Origin: Magnetominusculus dajiuhuensis
GTDB lineage: Bacteria > Nitrospirota > Thermodesulfovibrionia > Thermodesulfovibrionales > Magnetobacteriaceae
NCBI RefSeq assembly: GCF_046044395.1
Contig: NZ_JBJUSG010000087.1
Span: forward strand, 1-16,363
Reading direction: 5' to 3'
Length of the DNA stretch: 16,363 nt
Below the pieces are notes generated by a model. It searched no databases. It was given only the letters and a program-made list of their open reading frames with translations, and was not told where the DNA came from. This document shows, piece by piece, positions 13,516 through 16,363 of the stretch; position 1 is the stretch's first letter, and the number at the start of each line of letters is the position of its first letter. Position numbers and translations under genes: made by a program.

Positions 13516-13863
13516 TTATTTAATGAAAAATTTAAACATTACACCCATAGCGGCGACCAGTATGCCGATTTGTGATGCCCAAAAGGCCAACATCCATTTT
13601 ATGGAATCTACTTTTGATTTCTCTATTTCGGATTTCAGTTCAAATCTCAATTTATCAAGGTCGTCTTTGGTGGCCATTTCCTGGCGGACGGCCTTAATGT
13701 CGTCTTTGGTCGCCATGTCCTTTATATCAGACTTAGTAGCTAAATCATTACGAGTATTAAGGCTTACTTCGCTGAATACGGCAAGAAGCGCATCACCCCC
13801 CGCATCAACCCCGTCGTCACCAAGTCTCTCTCTTAACACTCTTGGTATCGTCATCACACTCAT
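13516..13863 (-). CDS. small coiled-coil, C-terminally anchored membrane protein
   Basis: The 115-residue product begins MSVMTIPRVLRERLGDDG. It has a charged helical region in which ATK(S/D)D(I/L)(K/D) recurs three times (42-48, 51-57, 64-70), a coiled coil running into LKSEIEKSKVDSIKW, and one membrane segment at about 89-111 followed by a short basic tail. The layout resembles bacterial DUF1640-like coiled-coil proteins, whose role is unknown; this is inference from pattern. The start at 13863 is chosen because a consensus promoter ends six bases before it. The longer in-frame version from 13968 would run through that promoter. There is no upstream Shine-Dalgarno sequence. Confidence 0.8.
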   Translation of the reverse strand: MSVMTIPRVLRERLGDDGVDAGGDALLAVFSEVSLNTRNDLATKSDIKDMATKDDIKAVRQEMATKDDLDKLRFELKSEIEKSKVDSIKWMLAFWASQIGILVAAMGVMFKFFIK

Positions 13864-13869
13864 AGTTTC

Positions 13870-13898
13870 ATTATACAAGCGGCAAGGGGAATTGTCAA
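13870..13898 (-). promoter_or_regulatory. perfect-consensus sigma-70 promoter giving a leaderless transcript
   Basis: TTGACA (13898-13893), exactly 17 bases, then TATAAT (13875-13870): both hexamers are perfect. Six bases (GAAACT) separate the -10 from the ATG at 13863, so the predicted +1 falls at or next to the start codon. Confidence 0.75.
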
Positions 13899-14069
13899 TG
13901 ATATAGGTACCCCCTTGATTCACTATAATATTGGCGCGAAGGAGATATCCTATTGCACAGAGAGCCACCGCCAGTTGCTTTTAGAGTAGCCATTTTTGTA
14001 TATTAGGCGTGGATAATGTACTGTTATATCAGGCATAGCGCATTTCACACATCTTAAGGAGCCGCTTAA

Positions 14070-15536
14070 CTGAAGACATTTGCAAGACTATTACAGAAGA
14101 AATCAATAGGGTCCCTGCAGAAAGAGGCGTTTTCTGATGGCGGCAAAGAGGGCTGTCTTAAGCGCACGCTTGGCCCTATGGATCTCACGGCCATTGGCGT
14201 GGGGGCAATAGTCGGGGCGGGGATTTTCATCCTGACCGGACATGCCGCGGCAACTTATGCCGGGCCGGCGATTGTGCTGTCTTTCCTTCTGGCCTTTGTC
14301 GCCTGCGGGTTTGCGGGGCTGTGTTATGCCGAACTGGCCTCGATGATTCCCATATCCGGAAGCGCCTATGTCTATGCCTACGCGGCATTGGGTGAGATAA
14401 TAGCGTGGGTAATCGGCTGGGACTTGATTCTGGAGTATTTCCTTGGGGCCTCAACTGTGGCTATTGGATGGTCTGGCTATGTGGTTAGTTTCCTTGGTGA
14501 TATAGGTATCCGCATACCTAAGTATCTCTGCGGGCCTCCATTTACATATGATTCCGCCGTCCATAAATGGGTCGTAACAGGAGACGCCTTAAACGTCCCT
14601 GCCCTTTTTATCATAATCGCCATGTCCGTAGTGCTTGTTCTGGGGATAAGGTTTTCCTCATGGGTCAACTCCACGATAGTAGTAATAAAGGTATTGATAC
14701 TGGTTATATTTATCACCGTGGGGGCGTTTTTTATGAATCCGGCTTTTCTTACTCCGTTTATACCGCCCAACACGGGTGAGTTTGGTTCTTTCGGATTAAG
14801 CGGGATACTGCGCGGGGCGGGTGTGGGGTTTTTCGCGTATATCGGATTTGACACGGTATCAACGGCTGCCTCTGAGGCGAAAAATCCTCAGCGGGATTTG
14901 CCCATAGGGATACTTGGCAGCCTTATCATTTGCACAGTCCTCTATGTGGGCGTCTCACTGGTGTTAACGTCGGTGGTACACTACACAGACCTGCAGGTGC
15001 CGGCCCCTATAGCGGTTGCGGTAGATGTGATGAAGCTCCATTTCCTTTCGCCGTTTGTTAAAATCGGCGCGATAGCAGGGTTATCGTCCGTGATACTTGT
15101 GCTGTTGATGGGCCAGTCGAGGATATTTTATTCAATGTCGAGGGATTCGCTAATACCTAAGATTTTCTCCAAAGTCCACAAGAGATTCAAAACCCCGCAT
15201 ATAGCGACCATTATAACGGGGCTTTTTGGGTGTGTGGCGTCGTCGCTGCTGCCGATTCAGATAGCCGGAGAGCTGGTGAGCATAGGGACGCTTCTTGCCT
15301 TTTTGATAGTCTGCGCGGGGGTACTGATTCTAAGATACACACAGCCGCAAATACGCAGGAAATTCAAGGCCCCCGGAGGTATTGCTGTCCCCATAGGCGG
15401 GATACTCTTTTGTCTTTATCTCATGTCAGGACTTCCGCTTGACACGTGGATGAGGCTTATAGTGTGGCTAATAATCGGCCTTGTTATCTATTTTACCTAT
15501 TCCATTAAGAGAACCTGGAGGGCAAACTGGCAATGA
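14070..15536 (+). CDS. APC-superfamily amino-acid permease (CAT/YfnA type), apparent CTG start
   Basis: About 488 residues with 12 expected membrane segments; it imports amino acids across the cytoplasmic membrane. GVGAIVGAGIF (about 43-53) is the unwound first-helix motif of the APC fold. GVGFFAYIGFDTVSTAASEAKNPQRDLP is the hallmark of the cationic amino-acid transporter (CAT) subfamily. The first ATG (14178) would start directly at helix 1 with no ribosome binding site. Upstream, in frame, AAGGAG (14056-14061) is followed after eight bases by CTG (14070), giving an N-terminus KTFARLLQKKSIGSLQ ... LKRTLGP that matches the cytoplasmic lead of YfnA-like proteins. No ATG, GTG or TTG occurs in frame between them. 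Substrate not determinable. The stop overlaps the next gene by four bases. Confidence 0.9.
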   Translation: MKTFARLLQKKSIGSLQKEAFSDGGKEGCLKRTLGPMDLTAIGVGAIVGAGIFILTGHAAATYAGPAIVLSFLLAFVACGFAGLCYAELASMIPISGSAYVYAYAALGEIIAWVIGWDLILEYFLGASTVAIGWSGYVVSFLGDIGIRIPKYLCGPPFTYDSAVHKWVVTGDALNVPALFIIIAMSVVLVLGIRFSSWVNSTIVVIKVLILVIFITVGAFFMNPAFLTPFIPPNTGEFGSFGLSGILRGAGVGFFAYIGFDTVSTAASEAKNPQRDLPIGILGSLIICTVLYVGVSLVLTSVVHYTDLQVPAPIAVAVDVMKLHFLSPFVKIGAIAGLSSVILVLLMGQSRIFYSMSRDSLIPKIFSKVHKRFKTPHIATIITGLFGCVASSLLPIQIAGELVSIGTLLAFLIVCAGVLILRYTQPQIRRKFKAPGGIAVPIGGILFCLYLMSGLPLDTWMRLIVWLIIGLVIYFTYSIKRTWRANWQ

Positions 15537-16177
15537 TAGACTTGTTGAAACAATTTATAGAAATCGTCATGCACCTCGACAAGCACCTTGGCGCAATAGC
15601 AAACAGCTACGGCATGTGGACATACGCCTTGCTTGCGGGGATAGTATTTTGTGAGACAGGGCTTGTTGTAACGCCATTTTTACCCGGAGATTCACTCCTG
15701 TTTGCGGCGGGAACGATTTCGGCCATCAGCACGCTTAAGCTCCATTGGCTGATAATAGGACTTTCTCTGGCCGCGGTAATCGGCGACAACGTGAACTACT
15801 GGGTGGGGCGCTATATCGGCCCGAAGGTATTTCAATACGAGAACTCCCGTCTGCTGAACAAGGAATATCTGGAGCGTACGAGAAAGTTTTACGATAAATA
15901 CGGCGCAAAGGCGGTCGTCTTAGCCCGTTTTGCACCGATTATAAGGACATTTGCCCCGTTTGTAGCCGGCATCGGCAAGATGAACTACCGGCGCTTTATA
16001 GTCTATAGCATTCTCGGCAGCCTATGCTGGGTAGGCATATTCTTATCAGGCGGATATTTTTTCGGCAACATCCCAATAGTCAAAAACAACTTTACGGTAG
16101 TCATATTCGCTATAATAATAATATCCTTACTGCCAGCCGCCGTCGGGTACCTCAGGCATAGGAACGAGAAGAAATAA
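15533..16177 (+). CDS. DedA-family membrane protein
   Basis: The 214-residue product is a polytopic DedA/SNARE-associated (DUF1706-unrelated, VTT-type) protein of the cytoplasmic membrane. DedA proteins support membrane homeostasis and include polyprenyl-phosphate or phospholipid flippases. The motif FCETGLVVTPFLPGDSLLFAAG (39-60) is diagnostic. The acidic and basic residues known to be essential in E. coli YqjA/YghB (Glu39, Asp51, Arg130, Arg136) appear here as Glu41, Asp53, Arg132 and Arg138 with the same spacing. The ATG overlaps the permease stop as ATGA, and GGAGGG (15517-15522) lies ten bases upstream, so the two are translationally coupled. Whether this reflects a functional link is unknown. 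Confidence 0.93.
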   Translation: MIDLLKQFIEIVMHLDKHLGAIANSYGMWTYALLAGIVFCETGLVVTPFLPGDSLLFAAGTISAISTLKLHWLIIGLSLAAVIGDNVNYWVGRYIGPKVFQYENSRLLNKEYLERTRKFYDKYGAKAVVLARFAPIIRTFAPFVAGIGKMNYRRFIVYSILGSLCWVGIFLSGGYFFGNIPIVKNNFTVVIFAIIIISLLPAAVGYLRHRNEKK

Positions 16178-16327
16178 CACAGTTTGTACTTCAGCCACTT
16201 CAACAAAGTATGGCGTCTTTGATATTTACCGGTTTCATCAATGGTTTATGCCGAAATTCAATGCCTGTTCTAAAAACAAGTTGCGTTCATAAAAGTAACT
16301 ATACTTTTTCAGTAAGCGTCAAGAAAA

Positions 16328-16346
16328 CCCCATCTTTACAGTGGGG
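16328..16346. repeat. hairpin at window end, possible IS200/IS605-type end
   Basis: CCCCA (16328-16332) pairs with TGGGG (16342-16346) around a nine-base loop. The flanking bases (AAAACCCC ... GGGGGTAG) look like the small hairpins at IS200/IS605-group element ends. No transposase or TnpB reading frame is visible inside the window, and the sequence stops 17 bases later. Confidence 0.25.
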
Positions 16347-16363
16347 GTAGCAGATGTCATAAT

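Noticed and set aside
13864..13968. A 35-residue N-terminal extension of the coiled-coil protein
   Set aside because: It would run through a perfect TTGACA-N17-TATAAT promoter, and the family-like N-terminus begins at MSVMTIPRVL.
13953..13991. Twelve-codon leader peptide frame (TTG start) after TATAAT and AAGGAG upstream of the permease
   Set aside because: Too short and without clusters of a regulatory amino acid or an attenuator hairpin to support it.
16210..16350. 46-residue plus-strand frame after the DedA gene
   Set aside because: No ribosome binding site, unconvincing composition, and it runs through the terminal hairpin.

Overview
The window is a bacterial chromosome segment that looks like ordinary core genome with some accessory material between the genes. 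I infer a Gram-negative, Nitrospirota-like (or deltaproteobacterial-type) host. The reasons are the tig-clpP-clpX order, a consensus sigma-54 promoter, frequent ATA isoleucine codons, strong Shine-Dalgarno sites, a RodZ-like protein, and a secreted protein with DILWR-type repeats. No marker here fixes the phylum.

Layout: Positions 134-3315 (+) hold a proteostasis operon: trigger factor, ClpP and ClpX. Trigger factor is the nascent-chain chaperone, and ClpP and ClpX form the AAA+ protease. An excellent sigma-70 promoter precedes tig and an extended -10 precedes clpX. A GC-rich hairpin follows clpX. Next (3474-4124) is a compact unit made of a textbook sigma-54 promoter, two small secreted lysine-rich peptides and an intrinsic terminator. 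A 59-residue unnamed protein (4248-4427) follows, with a perfect inverted repeat beside its -10. Then come a minus-strand coiled-coil membrane protein (4524-5069), recN (5213-6883) and a 70-residue two-cluster ferredoxin overlapping recN by one base. The ferredoxin resembles the delta subunit of 2-oxoacid:ferredoxin oxidoreductases, but no partner subunits are present.

From 7108 to 13863 all convincing genes are on the minus strand. Read in the direction of transcription, they are a small coiled-coil membrane protein, a doubtful 48-residue reading frame, rho with a long leader, a large secreted multidomain repeat protein (about 820 residues), a RodZ-like HTH membrane protein and a TauE/SafE-type permease. 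The last part (14070-16177, +) is a translationally coupled pair: an APC/CAT-family amino-acid transporter, apparently initiated at CTG, and a DedA-family membrane protein. The window closes with a hairpin that may be a transposon end.

Most interesting points: (1) the sigma-54-driven pair of secreted lysine-rich peptides; (2) two unrelated small coiled-coil membrane genes whose near-consensus promoters place the predicted +1 on or within a base or two of the ATG, indicating leaderless mRNAs, with rodZ-like almost the same; (3) the apparent CTG start of the amino-acid permease; (4) three copies of a 14-bp repeat in the rho leader. I found no CRISPR array, tRNA, rRNA, complete insertion sequence or defence system.
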